The notes below the pieces were generated by a model. That model did no database searches and was not told where the DNA came from. It worked only from the letters and a program-made list of their open reading frames with translations. Shown here piece by piece: positions 6,712 through 14,740 of a stretch of DNA of 43,218 nucleotides. Source of the stretch: Nitrospirota bacterium (GTDB taxonomy: Bacteria; Nitrospirota; Thermodesulfovibrionia; Thermodesulfovibrionales; JdFR-88); contig JAKAHV010000005.1 in the NCBI GenBank assembly GCA_021825295.1, forward strand, positions 72,512-115,729, written 5' to 3'. Both the position numbers and the translations under genes were made by a program. The first letter of the stretch is position 1. Each line of letters begins with the position of its first letter.

Positions 6712-7845
6712 ATGTGCCGCCTGGCTGCTATAACGGCATCCGAATACTTTTCACCCATGGAGAACATCCACGCCCTGGAGACGATGAAGGAGGGTCATGA
6801 CGGCTCCGGCATGGGCCTGATGCTCAAGAATATCGGCGGGTTCGCCGAGCCGCTCAAGGAATATCCCATCCTCTCCGGCATCTGCTCCCGCGATGGGCTC
6901 AAGGCGCTTGACGAGTTTATGAAGTCAAAGGGTTTCAAGGAAGTCCACATGTGGAATCCGGCGATAAAACCCGTGGCCGGGATAGAGAAAAAGGACTGTT
7001 ATTTCGCCAAATTCTACGATTATCCTTCCCGGTACCGGGAGAGCACGCGGGAAGAAAAAGAGGCGCTTCTAACCGGAACGAGGCTCGCCCTGAGGAAGAT
7101 GGGGGAGGCGGACGAATCCATAGTCGTATTCTCCTTCTATCCGGACGTCCTGACGCTGAAGGAGGTGGGCGACCCGCTTGCGCTGGGGGAGTTCTTCGGG
7201 CTTGAGGATGGCCGGCTCAAGGCGAAGATAATACTGGCGCAGGGCAGGCAGAACACCAATTACGCGATAAACCTCTACGCGTGCCACCCGTTTTTCATCC
7301 AGGGGTTCGGCTCGATGACCAACGGGGAGAACACGGCGTTTGTGCCCATAAGGCAGTACCTGATGAGCCGGGGCGTGCCGGGCTACGTCGGCTACCAGAG
7401 CGACAGCGAGGTATTCACCCATATCCTGCACTACACGGTGCGGGAGCTTGGGTTTCCGATCACATATTATAAGGACATAATCACGCCTCTTAAGCAGGAG
7501 GAGATCGAGGGAAGGCCGGATGCCGGCGCGCTCCGCCTTATCCGCCAGTCCCTCCGGATGCTCGTGATAGACGGGCCCAACTGCATTATCGGCTTCACCC
7601 CGGAGGGCACCTGCTTCATGGTACAGGATTCGAAGAAGCTGCGTCCCGGCGCGGTGGGGGGAGTAAAAGGCAAGTACGCACTGATGTCCGAGGAATGCGG
7701 GATCGACAGGGCCATACCCGAAAGGGACAGGTCGCTGGACGTCTTCCCCATGAAATACGATTTGGTTACGGTGCCCATGGGCGCATCGGAGGTAAAGGTT
7801 TGGGACCAGTTAAAAAGCCAGACAAAAACCATCAGCTCACGCTGA
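6712..7845 (+). CDS. Glutamate synthase glutaminase subunit (class II GATase)
   Basis: 377 residues. It is the separate amidotransferase part of an archaeal-type glutamate synthase: it hydrolyses glutamine and passes ammonia to the FMN synthase subunit encoded next. The Ntn-hydrolase nucleophile is Cys2 (MCRLAAI), exposed after removal of Met1. Further family stretches are ETMKEGHDGSGMG (about residues 23-35) and SMTNGENTA (about 202-210), which match the glutamine-binding loops of class II amidotransferases. AAAAGGGG lies about 12 bases before ATG. It is the first gene of a three-gene operon and overlaps the next by 46 bases in my reading. Confidence 0.88.
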   Translation: MCRLAAITASEYFSPMENIHALETMKEGHDGSGMGLMLKNIGGFAEPLKEYPILSGICSRDGLKALDEFMKSKGFKEVHMWNPAIKPVAGIEKKDCYFAKFYDYPSRYRESTREEKEALLTGTRLALRKMGEADESIVVFSFYPDVLTLKEVGDPLALGEFFGLEDGRLKAKIILAQGRQNTNYAINLYACHPFFIQGFGSMTNGENTAFVPIRQYLMSRGVPGYVGYQSDSEVFTHILHYTVRELGFPITYYKDIITPLKQEEIEGRPDAGALRLIRQSLRMLVIDGPNCIIGFTPEGTCFMVQDSKKLRPGAVGGVKGKYALMSEECGIDRAIPERDRSLDVFPMKYDLVTVPMGASEVKVWDQLKSQTKTISSR

Positions 7846-9461
7846 AGGACTTTCCATACGGGATACGGTGGCGGGACGACCGCTGCACGCGCTGCGGCAG
7901 GTGCACCGCGGTCTGCCCGGTGAAGGCGATTGTGCCGGGGGTGCGCGTGGAGCGCGTGGTAAGCTCCGAGGGGGCGACGCCCACGCCGAAGGTGACCAGG
8001 AGGGTCGTCTCCGTAGTCAGCCAAGTCAACGACATAGACCGCTACTGCACGGGCTGCGCAATGTGCCAGCTCGTATGCCCGAACGCGGCCATAGAGCCGG
8101 AGTTCAATCCGGACCATAAATTCCTGCATTTCAAGAACAAGGGCGGAGACGCGTACAAGAGGGGCGGCAGGAGAAACGACCCGAACCCCTCCACCCTGGA
8201 CATGCTGAAGTTCACCCGCATATCGATGCTCACGGACCCGGCCCTGGACGCCGGCAGGCACGAGTTCCACCTGAGGACATACCTGGGCAGGATACTGCCG
8301 CCGGAGGCCCTGCCGCTTAAGGCCGAGGACGGCAGGCTCGCGGTGGATAAAAACTCGGATGTCTTTGTGCCGCCCGTGCGGCAGATATATCCGATAATGA
8401 TAGGCAGCATGTCGGTGGGCGCCCTCTCGCCGCCCATGTGGGAAGGGCTCGCCATGGGGGTGGCGTATCTGAACGAGCAGTTGGGGATGCCGGTGGTCAT
8501 GGCCTCTGGCGAGGGGGGCATGCCGCCCAGGCTCCTGAAATCCCGTTTCCTTAAATATTTCATCCTCCAGATAGCCTCCGGCTATTTCGGATGGGACGAG
8601 ATAATACGTTCGCTGCCGCACATGGTGGAAGACCCTGCGGCGATAGAGATCAAGTACGGACAGGGCGCGAAACCCGGCGACGGCGGCCTCCTGATGTCCT
8701 ACAAGGTGCTGAAGCTCATCGCCAGCATCAGGGGAGTGCCCATGCGCGTGGACCTGGCCTCGCCCCCGACCCACCAGACGAAGTACTCGATAGAAGAGGC
8801 GGTGGCCAAGATGATAATATCCATGTCCATGGCCTGGGGGTTCAGGGTGCCCGTGTATCCGAAGATTTCAGGCACCAAGACGGCAAAGGCGGTGTTGAAC
8901 AACCTGGCCAGAAACCCCTATGCCTCGGCCCTGTCCATCGACGGCGAGGACGGCGGCACCGGCGCGGCCTACAACGTTTCCATGGACAAGATGGGCCACC
9001 CGATAGCCCTGAACATAAGGCAGTGCTACCTGGACCTGGTCCGGCAGGGCAAGCAGAACGAGCTGCCCCTGATAGCCGCGGGCGGGGTGGGCAAGAAGGG
9101 CAACCTGGCGGCAAACGCGGCCGCTCTCATCATGCTGGGGGCCTCGGCCGTCTCCGTGGGCAAGTACCTCATGCAGTCCACGGCGGGCTGCCTCGGGGAC
9201 GAGCACAACCGCTGCAACCTCTGCAACACGGGCAGATGCCCCAGGGGCATAACCACGCAGGACCCCAAACTTTACCGCAGGCTCGATTCCTCGAAGGTGG
9301 CCGAGCGCCTGGTGGATGTCTTCAGGGCCGCCGACACGGAACTTAAAAAGATATTCGCCCCGATGGGAAGGAGCACCGAGCTGCCGATAGGGATGTCCGA
9401 TGGCCTGAGCGTCGGCGACCAGGCGATAGCCGACGCGCTCGGAATAAGTTATGTCTGCTGA
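7800..9461 (+). CDS. Glutamate synthase, ferredoxin/FMN synthase subunit (archaeal type)
   Basis: 553 residues from a TTG start. It forms glutamate from 2-oxoglutarate and ammonia on FMN. The N-terminus carries two 4Fe-4S motifs (CTRCGRCTAVCP and CTGCAMCQLVCP). The FMN barrel follows with SMSVGALSPPMWEG, GEGGMPP, SIDGEDGGTGAA and IAAGGVGKKG, and the C-terminus has CNLCNTGRCPRG, the cysteine cluster of the synthase domain. I chose TTG 7800 because GGAGG (7788-7792) stands seven bases before it and the protein then begins shortly before the ferredoxin domain; this means a 46-base overlap with the glutaminase gene. The open frame extends to 7695, but without a ribosome site. The extra ferredoxin domain implies electrons arrive through iron-sulfur centres. 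Confidence 0.92.
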   Translation: MGPVKKPDKNHQLTLKDFPYGIRWRDDRCTRCGRCTAVCPVKAIVPGVRVERVVSSEGATPTPKVTRRVVSVVSQVNDIDRYCTGCAMCQLVCPNAAIEPEFNPDHKFLHFKNKGGDAYKRGGRRNDPNPSTLDMLKFTRISMLTDPALDAGRHEFHLRTYLGRILPPEALPLKAEDGRLAVDKNSDVFVPPVRQIYPIMIGSMSVGALSPPMWEGLAMGVAYLNEQLGMPVVMASGEGGMPPRLLKSRFLKYFILQIASGYFGWDEIIRSLPHMVEDPAAIEIKYGQGAKPGDGGLLMSYKVLKLIASIRGVPMRVDLASPPTHQTKYSIEEAVAKMIISMSMAWGFRVPVYPKISGTKTAKAVLNNLARNPYASALSIDGEDGGTGAAYNVSMDKMGHPIALNIRQCYLDLVRQGKQNELPLIAAGGVGKKGNLAANAAALIMLGASAVSVGKYLMQSTAGCLGDEHNRCNLCNTGRCPRGITTQDPKLYRRLDSSKVAERLVDVFRAADTELKKIFAPMGRSTELPIGMSDGLSVGDQAIADALGISYVC

Positions 9462-11841
9462 GAGAAAAATGGACAACAGGGAAGCCGAGATAAGGGGCAA
9501 TGTGGAGGGCCGGAGGATAAGCTCCAAGCTCATGGAGGAGCGCATTCAGGAGGCCGTCAAACAGGGGGCCAGGCGGCTCCGCATAATAGCCGACGGCCAG
9601 CACGGCATAGGCGGGCGCATATGGCCGAGGGAAGCCCCGGTGCGGGTTGAGGTCTCCGGCCCGGTGGGCCAGAGGCTTGGCAGCATGGGCATGGAGGGCA
9701 CCGAGATAGTCGTCCGCGGCAGTGTTTCGGACGACGTGGGCTGGATCAACTGCGGCGCCCGGATAACCGTGCTTGGCGATGTGACAAACGGCGCCCACAA
9801 CGCGGCGGCGCAGGGCGTGCTTTATGTGCAGGGCAGCGCCGGGGCCCGCTCCGATACGCTCACCAAGCACAATCCGAGATTCGCTCCGCCCCAGTCCTGG
9901 TATTTCAGGGACGTGGGGGACTCCTTCGCGGAGTTCAAGGCCGGCGGCATATCGGTCGTCTGCGGCGTGGACCCCAGGAACCCAGAAAACGTCCTTGGCT
10001 ACAGGCCGTGCGTGGGAATGGTCGGGGGCGTGATTTACTTCCGCGGACCGATAATGGGTTTCAGCGCCGCGGACGTGAGGCTGGCGGAGCTTACGGACGA
10101 GGACTGGGGCTGGCTTGTGGAAAACCTGAAACCCTTCCTGAAGGCGATAGAGCGCGAGGATTTTTACAAGCAGCTCTCCAGGGACAGAAATGGCTGGAAA
10201 AAACTCGTCGCGAAGACCCCGGCGGAGAAGGCCGCTCAGAAAAAGCAGACAGCCGGCATCGGGGAGTTCGCGAAGGATGTCTGGGAGAAGGGGGTTGGCG
10301 AAGGGGGCATCTTCGCGCCCTACATCACCGGGGAGAGAAGCATCCTTCCCTATATAACCACGGGCGAGGACAGGAGAAACAAGCCCGTCTGGGAGAACGC
10401 GAAATACTCTCCGCCCTGCGCCTACAACTGCCCCACTCACATACCGACCCACAGGAGGACCGCCCTCATCAGGGCCGGCAGGCTCCAGGAGGCGCTTGAA
10501 TACGTCCTTCAGTACAGCCCGCTGCCTGCCACCGTCTGCGGGCAGATATGCCCCAACCTCTGCATGCAGAGCTGCACCAGGGGGATATTGATGGACTCCC
10601 CCCTGAACATAGACAGGCTCGGGAGCCTCTCGCTGGACATAAAGGCGCCCCGGCCGGCCAGGAAGACGGGCCACAAGGTGGCCGTAATAGGCGGAGGCCC
10701 CGGAGGGCTTTCGGCCGCCTGGCAGCTTGCCCTCAAGGGCCATCAGGTGGACCTCTATGAGGCGGAGGACAAGCTTGGCGGCAAGCTCGAACTCTGCATC
10801 CCCAGGGAGAGGCTGCCGCAGAAGATACTCCGCAAGGAGCTTGCCCGGTTCGTGGAGATAGGGGTGAAGGTGCACCTGAAGGCGAGGGTGGACAGGAAAA
10901 AGTTCGATAAGATAGCGAAGGGCCACGAGGTGGTGATAGTCGCATGCGGCGCCCACCGCCCGAGGGAGATAAAGTTCGAGGGCTCCCGGCATGCGGTTTC
11001 GGCCTACGATTTTCTGCGGGGCATCAACACGGGCAGGGCGCCGAAGCTGAAAGGCGCGGAAGTGGCGGTAATAGGCGCGGGGAACGTGGCCATGGACGTG
11101 GCCGCGCAGGCGTACGGCTGCGGCGCGGCCTCCGTTACGGCGGTCGACATCCAGAAGCCCGCGGCCTTCGGCAAGGAGATGGAAGCGGCCGCGAAACTGG
11201 GTACGAAACTCCTCTGGCCCAAATTCACTGAAAGATACGACAGGAAATCAAAGACCCTCCACTTCAAGGACGGCACCTCGGTGAGGGCCGATCTGCTCGT
11301 CGTCGCCGTCGGCGAGACCCCCGTGGTGGACTTCCTGCCGGAATCCATAGACAGGGACAAAAACGGCTGGCTCAGGGTCGATGAGACCGGGCAGACCACG
11401 GACAACAAGGTCTACGCCATAGGAGATGCGACGAGGCCCGGGCTCGTCACGAACGCCATAGGGCAGGGCAGGGTCGCGGCGGAGACGATCCACGCGGCGC
11501 TGATGCGCTATGACTACATGCCGGAAGTCACGGACCAGATACCCTACGAGCGCATAAAGACGGTCTACTATGAGGCCTGCCAGTTGAACACGCCTGACGG
11601 CGCGAACAGCGGCAGTTATTCGAAGGAAAGCGCCGTGGCGGACGCCGGGAGGTGCCTGTCCTGCGGGAGCTGCCGCGACTGCCACATGTGCGAGAACGTC
11701 TGCTACTGGGGGGCGATCTCCAGGGTGGAGAAACCGGGCGGGGGGTTCGAGTACGTGGTGGATGACGAAAAGTGCATCGGCTGCGGCTTCTGCGCGGGCA
11801 TCTGTCCCTGTGGCATCTGGGAGATGAAGGAAAACCTGTAG
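9451..11841 (+). CDS. Glutamate synthase GXGXG domain fused to FAD/NAD(P)H oxidoreductase and ferredoxin
   Basis: 796 residues joining parts that are separate in many archaea. Residues about 1-260 are the GXGXG beta-helix (GQHGIGGRIWP, GSMGMEGTEIVVRG, GARITVLGDV), the structural domain of glutamate synthase. From about 320 comes the GltD-like part: an N-terminal Fe-S region (CAYNCPTHIPTHRR, CGQICPNLCMQSC), an FAD fold (VIGGGPGGLSAAW) and an NAD(P)H fold (VIGAGNVAMDVA). The end holds a ferredoxin-like domain, CLSCGSCRDCHMCENVC and CIGCGFCAGICPCG. It overlaps the previous gene by 11 bases; ATG 9469 is an alternative start. The fusion and two flanking ferredoxin modules suggest that it feeds NAD(P)H or ferredoxin electrons to the FMN subunit. 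Confidence 0.92.
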   Translation: MSAERKMDNREAEIRGNVEGRRISSKLMEERIQEAVKQGARRLRIIADGQHGIGGRIWPREAPVRVEVSGPVGQRLGSMGMEGTEIVVRGSVSDDVGWINCGARITVLGDVTNGAHNAAAQGVLYVQGSAGARSDTLTKHNPRFAPPQSWYFRDVGDSFAEFKAGGISVVCGVDPRNPENVLGYRPCVGMVGGVIYFRGPIMGFSAADVRLAELTDEDWGWLVENLKPFLKAIEREDFYKQLSRDRNGWKKLVAKTPAEKAAQKKQTAGIGEFAKDVWEKGVGEGGIFAPYITGERSILPYITTGEDRRNKPVWENAKYSPPCAYNCPTHIPTHRRTALIRAGRLQEALEYVLQYSPLPATVCGQICPNLCMQSCTRGILMDSPLNIDRLGSLSLDIKAPRPARKTGHKVAVIGGGPGGLSAAWQLALKGHQVDLYEAEDKLGGKLELCIPRERLPQKILRKELARFVEIGVKVHLKARVDRKKFDKIAKGHEVVIVACGAHRPREIKFEGSRHAVSAYDFLRGINTGRAPKLKGAEVAVIGAGNVAMDVAAQAYGCGAASVTAVDIQKPAAFGKEMEAAAKLGTKLLWPKFTERYDRKSKTLHFKDGTSVRADLLVVAVGETPVVDFLPESIDRDKNGWLRVDETGQTTDNKVYAIGDATRPGLVTNAIGQGRVAAETIHAALMRYDYMPEVTDQIPYERIKTVYYEACQLNTPDGANSGSYSKESAVADAGRCLSCGSCRDCHMCENVCYWGAISRVEKPGGGFEYVVDDEKCIGCGFCAGICPCGIWEMKENL

Positions 11842-11926
11842 GGCAGTCCCCGTCCGGGTTTCAGCCCGCGGGATTCTTCAAGGCATAGGCCCCCCTGACG
11901 CCCCAAACGGAGCGAAAAATCCCCGG

Positions 11927-11958
11927 CGATGCGCGTACTGCTGAAAACAAACGCATAG
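11927..11958 (+). repeat. 33-bp direct repeat, copy 1
   Basis: CGATGCGCG, TACT, then GAAAACAAACGCATAG. It matches 12441-12473 apart from one missing base and two changes. The ends ATGCG and CGCAT are inverted, so the unit could fold. It lies 34 bases before the GTG of the small secreted-protein gene, and copy 2 lies after its stop. Confidence 0.65.
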
Positions 11959-11992
11959 CGTAGATAACGTCTAAAACAAAAGGGGGCCGGTT

Positions 11993-12352
11993 GTGCAAGT
12001 GAAAAAGATATATCTAGCTGCCTGTTTGCTTGTCCTGGCCGTTCTCCTGCCCGCCTTCTGGCACGGAGCATATGCCTGAGAGGTCAATAACTGTTATACC
12101 ACCAGGAACGGGTTCCTGGCAGCGACAAGCCCCAAAACCCTGGACAGGGCTATCGGATACCGGAAGTCCGGCGATACGGCGGGGTTGAACGCCCTTCTCA
12201 AAAGCGGACGGGTTGTCCGGCTGAAGGATGGCATACGGGTGCGCGTGATCGAGAGGTCCGTTCAGTACCGGATGCTCAGGTTTAAGCTGCCCGGCCGCGG
12301 AACGCCTTACTGGGCGCTGGATGGCTCCCTTCTTCAGGACAAGAAAAAATAG
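11993..12352 (+). pseudogene. Small secreted protein with in-frame TGA after the signal peptide
   Basis: A frame from GTG 11993 (or GTG 11999), with AGGGGG upstream, encodes a clear signal peptide (KKIYLAACLLVLAVLL, then PAFWHGAYA). The next codon is TGA (12077-12079), and the same frame then continues open for 90 codons to TAG 12352. The downstream part has coherent coding character: CYTTRNGFLAATSPKTLDRA, then GLNALLKSGRVVRLKDGIRV and an end resembling a small SH3-like beta fold. No start codon follows the TGA soon enough to rescue it. The simplest reading is a nonsense mutation or base error (TGG to TGA). A hairpin, CCAGGAA-CGGG-TTCCTGG (12102-12119), follows the TGA by 22 bases, so recoding is worth a check though its position is not standard for a selenocysteine element. 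Confidence 0.65.
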
Positions 12353-12440
12353 CCGCTGAATACCCGCTTTGCCCAGGATACCGCACGTAAGCAATAGCTT
12401 GCAATTTTTGCATGTTACGGCCTAAAAAACCCGCGCCATG

Positions 12441-12473
12441 CGATGCGCGGTACTCTTGAAAACAAACGCATAG
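12441..12473 (+). repeat. 33-bp direct repeat, copy 2
   Basis: Second copy of the unit at 11927-11958, 88 bases after the stop of the small secreted-protein gene. The two units bracket that gene exactly, with similar A-rich sequence (AAAAATCCC and AAAAAACCC) before each. Confidence 0.65.
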
Positions 12474-12495
12474 TATTTTGGCTTTACTGTCTTAC

Positions 12496-12582
12496 TCATT
12501 GTTCAGGAAATCTGTTTGTCCAATATCGCGGTTCTCTATGCAGGTGGGCAACCGCAAAAAAAGGACGATTTCCGACCTTCAT
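12496..12582 (-). pseudogene. Deleted RelE/ParE-type toxin stub
   Basis: Minus-strand frame of 28 codons whose ATG overlaps the antitoxin stop as ATGA, the usual coupling in these pairs. After MKVGNR it jumps straight to FFAVAHLHREPRYWTNRF, which matches the C-terminal signature of RelE/ParE toxins of this class (VAHxxRxPxYWxxR). The roughly 60 residues that normally lie between start and tail, including most of the fold and catalytic region, are missing. I infer an in-frame internal deletion that left the start junction and the tail intact. The product, if made, would not be an active toxin. Confidence 0.6.
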
Positions 12583-12800
12583 CTGGCCCTGTATTTTCCC
12601 ATCACCTGTTCATAAGGCACCGTCTCCATCTTGCCAGCCTTGTAAGCTTCCCACCGCTTGCGCGCCTCATCAGCCCATATATGGTCGATTTCAGGATCCG
12701 GCCTGTCCAACTGCATTAAAATCGAGTCTACCAGCTCTATTTTTTCAGTGTCTGGCAGGGTTTTAATCTTATCCGCAAGTTCCTTGCTGATCGTTCCCAT
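12579..12800 (-). CDS. Addiction-module antitoxin, PF09720 type, orphan
   Basis: 73 residues from ATG 12800; an ATG at 12836 would add 12 residues from AT-rich sequence without coding character, and neither start has a good ribosome site. The sequence ELADKIKTLPDTEKIELVDS, then DHIWADEARKRWEAYKAGK and EQVMGKYRAR follows the putative addiction module component family, whose members neutralise RelE/ParE-like ribonuclease toxins and usually repress their own operon. Here the partner survives only as a 28-codon stub (12496-12582), so the antitoxin is probably an orphan. It could still act against a related toxin elsewhere. Confidence 0.75.
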   Translation of the reverse strand: MGTISKELADKIKTLPDTEKIELVDSILMQLDRPDPEIDHIWADEARKRWEAYKAGKMETVPYEQVMGKYRAR

Positions 12801-12978
12801 AGGGCACACTACATAGTTTAACAATTTATTCGTCATCTATTTATACCCATCATGCCAGCTTTACCAGCCTCCAGCAAAAATTCCCGCCATTCATTACCCC
12901 TGGTGTTGCATTAACGGCGGGATTGCCACGGGGGCTGCCGCCTCTCTTAGCCATATATATTTCCAGGGGAGTATTTCT

Positions 12979-14499
12979 CTATTTATCCGGTTTCCCTCTC
13001 AGGAAAGCCAGCGCTTCCGCAACTTCTTTGCCTTTTGCTTCGATTATATCCAGCAGTTCTTCCGGCGTGCGGGTATCCTCGTCGTTTTTGGCATTCGGGT
13101 TTACTGCTTTCAGGTCGAAATTCTTTGCCTCTATTTCCTTGCGGGTAACGGCCCAGCTATGTTCGCTATCGGCACGGTCCGGCAGGAGGCGGAAGAATTC
13201 CTCGAATTTTTCAAGCGTGAGGGGATTTCCCTTGTTCACTTTCAGGCCTGAAAGGTCGTAATACCAGACCTTCTCCGTATGCTTGCCCTTGGTGAAAAAC
13301 AGCAGGTTGGTCTTTACACCCGCACCTGCCGCCGTGAACACGCCGCCAGGAAGACTCACAATACACCAGAGATCGCAATCATCAAGCAGTTTGCGTTTGG
13401 TCTGGACAAAGGCGGTTTCATTCGTGCGGAAAAGCACGCCTTCATCAAGCACAATCCCGCACCGCCCGCCCGGTTTCAGGCTGTCTATCACATGCTGAAG
13501 GAAAAGCACCTGTGTAGCGCCTGTTTTATAGGCAAAGCGCGTCTGGGCCTCTTTGCTTTCCTTCCCGCCGAAGGGCGGGTTTGTAAGTATCACGTCAAAC
13601 AGCGGCGGCGCGCTCTGAAAAAGACCGCCGTAAGTTTCCCCTCCGGTAAGGGTATTTCCATGCCAGAGGTTTGGCTGGTCTATTCCGTGCAACACCATGT
13701 TGGCGAGGGCTATCGGGTATATAAGGTTCTCTTTTTCCCGGCCGTAAAAAGTCCCGCATTTAAGGGTCTCGATATTATCAGGCGTGTCCTTCCTGCCCAG
13801 ATTTTCGCGCATGTGCTGATACGCCTGGACAAGAAAGCCGCCTGTCCCGCAGCCGGGGTCGTATACGGTCTGCCCAATTTTCGGGTTTATGACTTTGACC
13901 ATCGCCTTTATCACCTGGCGGGGCGTAAAAAATTGCCCGCCGTCATTGCCCTTCTCGCCCATCTTCAGGAGAAGCCCTTCATAAACCTGGGAAAGGGGAA
14001 ATACGTGCGTCGGATCTATGTCCTCATCGGTTATCGCGTCAACCTTATCGAGCACGTCCAGCATGTTTCTTTCCGTGTCCATTCGGACGCGCTCCACGCC
14101 GGACATTATCTCGCTTATGACCTTCTGCTTTGGGGTGGCGTTCGGCTTTTCCCCGAGTTTCTTGAGATAAGGCAAAAGCTCCGTGTTCACAAAGCCAAAA
14201 AAGGCCCCAAGCGCGCCTTCCTGGAGTTCCTTTCGTTTCTTACCAGTCAGCGCGGCCCAGTCCCGCCATCTGTAAGGTTTTTTCAGTGACGGTGTGTATT
14301 CCGCGCCCACGGCCTCGGCGTTTTCGGCCTCCCGTTGTTCGCGCTCGTCAAGGATGCGAAGGAAGAGTATCCAGGTCAGCTCCGGGACGTACTGCATGGC
14401 CCCGGCGCAGTTGGAACGGCGCATGATATCGCAGATGCTTTTTATCGTGCCGTTTACGGATTGCTGAGTGGCAAGGCGCTTGCCGTTGCTTGCAGCCAT
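12979..14499 (-). CDS. hsdM: Type I restriction-modification DNA methyltransferase subunit (HsdM)
   Basis: 506 residues. HsdM is the N6-adenine methyltransferase subunit of type I systems and works with HsdS, and with HsdR for cleavage. An N-terminal helical domain (about 10-150) precedes the catalytic domain, with the SAM motif DPGCGTGG (214-221) and the catalytic NPPF (307-310). GGQFFTPRQVI (187-197) is also typical. Its ATG shares one base with TGA at 14499-14501, the original stop of the HEPN gene, which shows that it was once translationally coupled to that gene. The MITE upstream now puts a stop codon and 177 bases in between, so hsdM expression may be reduced. It is the last gene of the operon. 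Confidence 0.95.
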   Translation of the reverse strand: MAASNGKRLATQQSVNGTIKSICDIMRRSNCAGAMQYVPELTWILFLRILDEREQREAENAEAVGAEYTPSLKKPYRWRDWAALTGKKRKELQEGALGAFFGFVNTELLPYLKKLGEKPNATPKQKVISEIMSGVERVRMDTERNMLDVLDKVDAITDEDIDPTHVFPLSQVYEGLLLKMGEKGNDGGQFFTPRQVIKAMVKVINPKIGQTVYDPGCGTGGFLVQAYQHMRENLGRKDTPDNIETLKCGTFYGREKENLIYPIALANMVLHGIDQPNLWHGNTLTGGETYGGLFQSAPPLFDVILTNPPFGGKESKEAQTRFAYKTGATQVLFLQHVIDSLKPGGRCGIVLDEGVLFRTNETAFVQTKRKLLDDCDLWCIVSLPGGVFTAAGAGVKTNLLFFTKGKHTEKVWYYDLSGLKVNKGNPLTLEKFEEFFRLLPDRADSEHSWAVTRKEIEAKNFDLKAVNPNAKNDEDTRTPEELLDIIEAKGKEVAEALAFLRGKPDK

Positions 14500-14561
14500 C
14501 AGGAATTCTTCCCGGTCCCAAAGTATTCCCTGACCGCCTCAACGAAACGGGCCGCGTTATC
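14499..14561 (-). pseudogene. Detached original C-terminus of the HEPN gene
   Basis: Twenty codons and TGA read DNAARFVEAVREYFGTGKNS. This is the expected last helix of a HEPN protein (A-x-x-FV-x-x-x-x-xY). Joined to the upstream part after removal of the MITE and one TA, the sequence becomes VREILDNAARFVEAVREYF in one frame, giving a 135-residue HEPN protein. The TGA overlaps the hsdM start. Confidence 0.85.
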
Positions 14562-14563
14562 TA

Positions 14564-14740
14564 GAACCCGTCTCAAAATTGCTTCTGGCTATAAGAGGCT
14601 GGAATCGCGGCATACGGCGTCATACAGGGAAAATCGTCCTCAACGCAGCGCTGCTGCGCCTCCGGGCGATTTCCCCTTTCCTCCTTGTCTGCCACGATTC
14701 CCTCTCTCTTTCGCTTCAAAATCAATTTTGAGACAGGTTC
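14564..14740 (-). mobile_element. MITE, 177 bp, copy 2, inserted in the HEPN gene
   Basis: The ends are GAACCTGTCTCAAAATTG and its complement with one mismatch. TA flanks both sides (14562-14563 and 14741-14742), a target duplication expected for IS630/Tc1-mariner type transposition. It has the same length as copy 1 (2411-2587), in opposite orientation. Its interior is open in the HEPN frame, so the host gene reads 56 codons into it before a stop at 14573. A GCAGCGCTGC palindrome lies in the middle. Confidence 0.92.

Noticed and set aside
9343-10992. Long minus-strand open frame opposite the glutamate synthase genes (549 codons); similar ones at 7467-8774, 4642-5724 and 33550-35037
   Set aside because: They lie opposite genes with unmistakable family motifs, have no ribosome sites and arise from high GC at third positions.
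12077-12119. Selenocysteine insertion element after the in-frame TGA
   Set aside because: The stem begins 22 bases after TGA with a simple CGGG loop and no bulge, unlike the bacterial element; kept only as a low-probability alternative.
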